A stretch of 5,670 bases of DNA from NCBI GenBank assembly GCA_037131655.1, contig JBAXQP010000183.1, positions 1-5,670 on the forward strand, read 5' to 3'. Made by a program: the position numbers and the translations under genes. Positions within the stretch are counted from its first letter, which is position 1, and each line of letters opens with the position of its first letter. The notes beneath the pieces are model-generated. The model saw nothing but the letters and a program-made list of their open reading frames with translations. It had not been told where the DNA came from and searched no databases. Source of the stretch: a bacterium. Its GTDB lineage: Bacteria > Armatimonadota > Fimbriimonadia > Fimbriimonadales > JBAXQP01. Shown piece after piece: positions 5,640 through 5,670 of the stretch.

Positions 5640-5670
5640 TTGGCACAAACCGCCACGCAACGCCCCTTTT
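5640..5670 (+). CDS. Possible first ten codons of a further gene, cut by the window edge
   Basis: A TTG at 5640 preceded by GGAGG (5630-5634, within AGGTGGAGG) at five bases opens a frame reading MAQTATQRPF to the edge of the window. The strong ribosome site and the divergent position relative to purC support a real start. Ten codons are too few to identify a protein, and no convincing promoter is visible. It may equally be chance. Confidence 0.4.
   Translation, partial: MAQTATQRPF

Noticed and set aside
5464..5640. A purine riboswitch or other leader element for purC
   Set aside because: The promoter places transcript start at the purC ATG, leaving no leader, and no purine riboswitch-like core was seen in the gap.

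Overview
The window looks like a piece of a bacterial chromosome of moderate GC content (roughly mid-40s percent by eye). It is densely packed with short intergenic gaps, and no mobile element, CRISPR array, tRNA or rRNA was seen. Translation signals are mixed: several strong Shine-Dalgarno sites, GTG and probable TTG starts, and one promoter (purC) placed so that its transcript should begin at the start codon. PurC is of the long (~300 aa) type. These traits suit several Terrabacteria-like or uncultivated lineages. Armatimonadota or Chloroflexota would be reasonable guesses, but the sequence alone does not settle the phylum.

Layout, left to right. (1) The left edge holds the first 27 codons of a minus-strand secreted protein, read from a GTG behind a perfect AGGAGG site. 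(2) A divergent intergenic region with short direct repeats follows. (3) Next is a plus-strand phosphomannomutase/phosphoglucomutase (272-1663). (4) Converging on it is a minus-strand NTF2-like/CaMKII association-domain protein (1683-2087). (5) A 237-base divergent control region carries a perfect TATAAT on each strand and an overlapping set of ATTACT/AGTAAT inverted repeats. (6) A plus-strand pair comes next: a membrane protein with two helices, two zinc ribbons and a ribosomal L7/L12 C-terminal-like domain, then a small glutaredoxin 19 bases downstream. A likely intrinsic terminator overlaps the end of the glutaredoxin gene. (7) A minus-strand pair follows: purC (SAICAR synthase) first, then a divergent member of the isocitrate/isopropylmalate dehydrogenase superfamily 30 bases downstream. 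(8) The right edge has a short stem-loop, a GGAGG site and the possible TTG start of one more plus-strand gene.

The recognisable metabolism is housekeeping: sugar-phosphate isomerisation for polysaccharide or nucleotide-sugar precursors, and the purine step that makes SAICAR. The least familiar parts are the membrane zinc-ribbon/L7-L12-like protein with its glutaredoxin partner, and the dehydrogenase-like enzyme. The latter keeps the core catalytic residues of its superfamily but has lost its N-terminal glycine motif, one substrate-binding arginine and part of the cofactor-binding signature.
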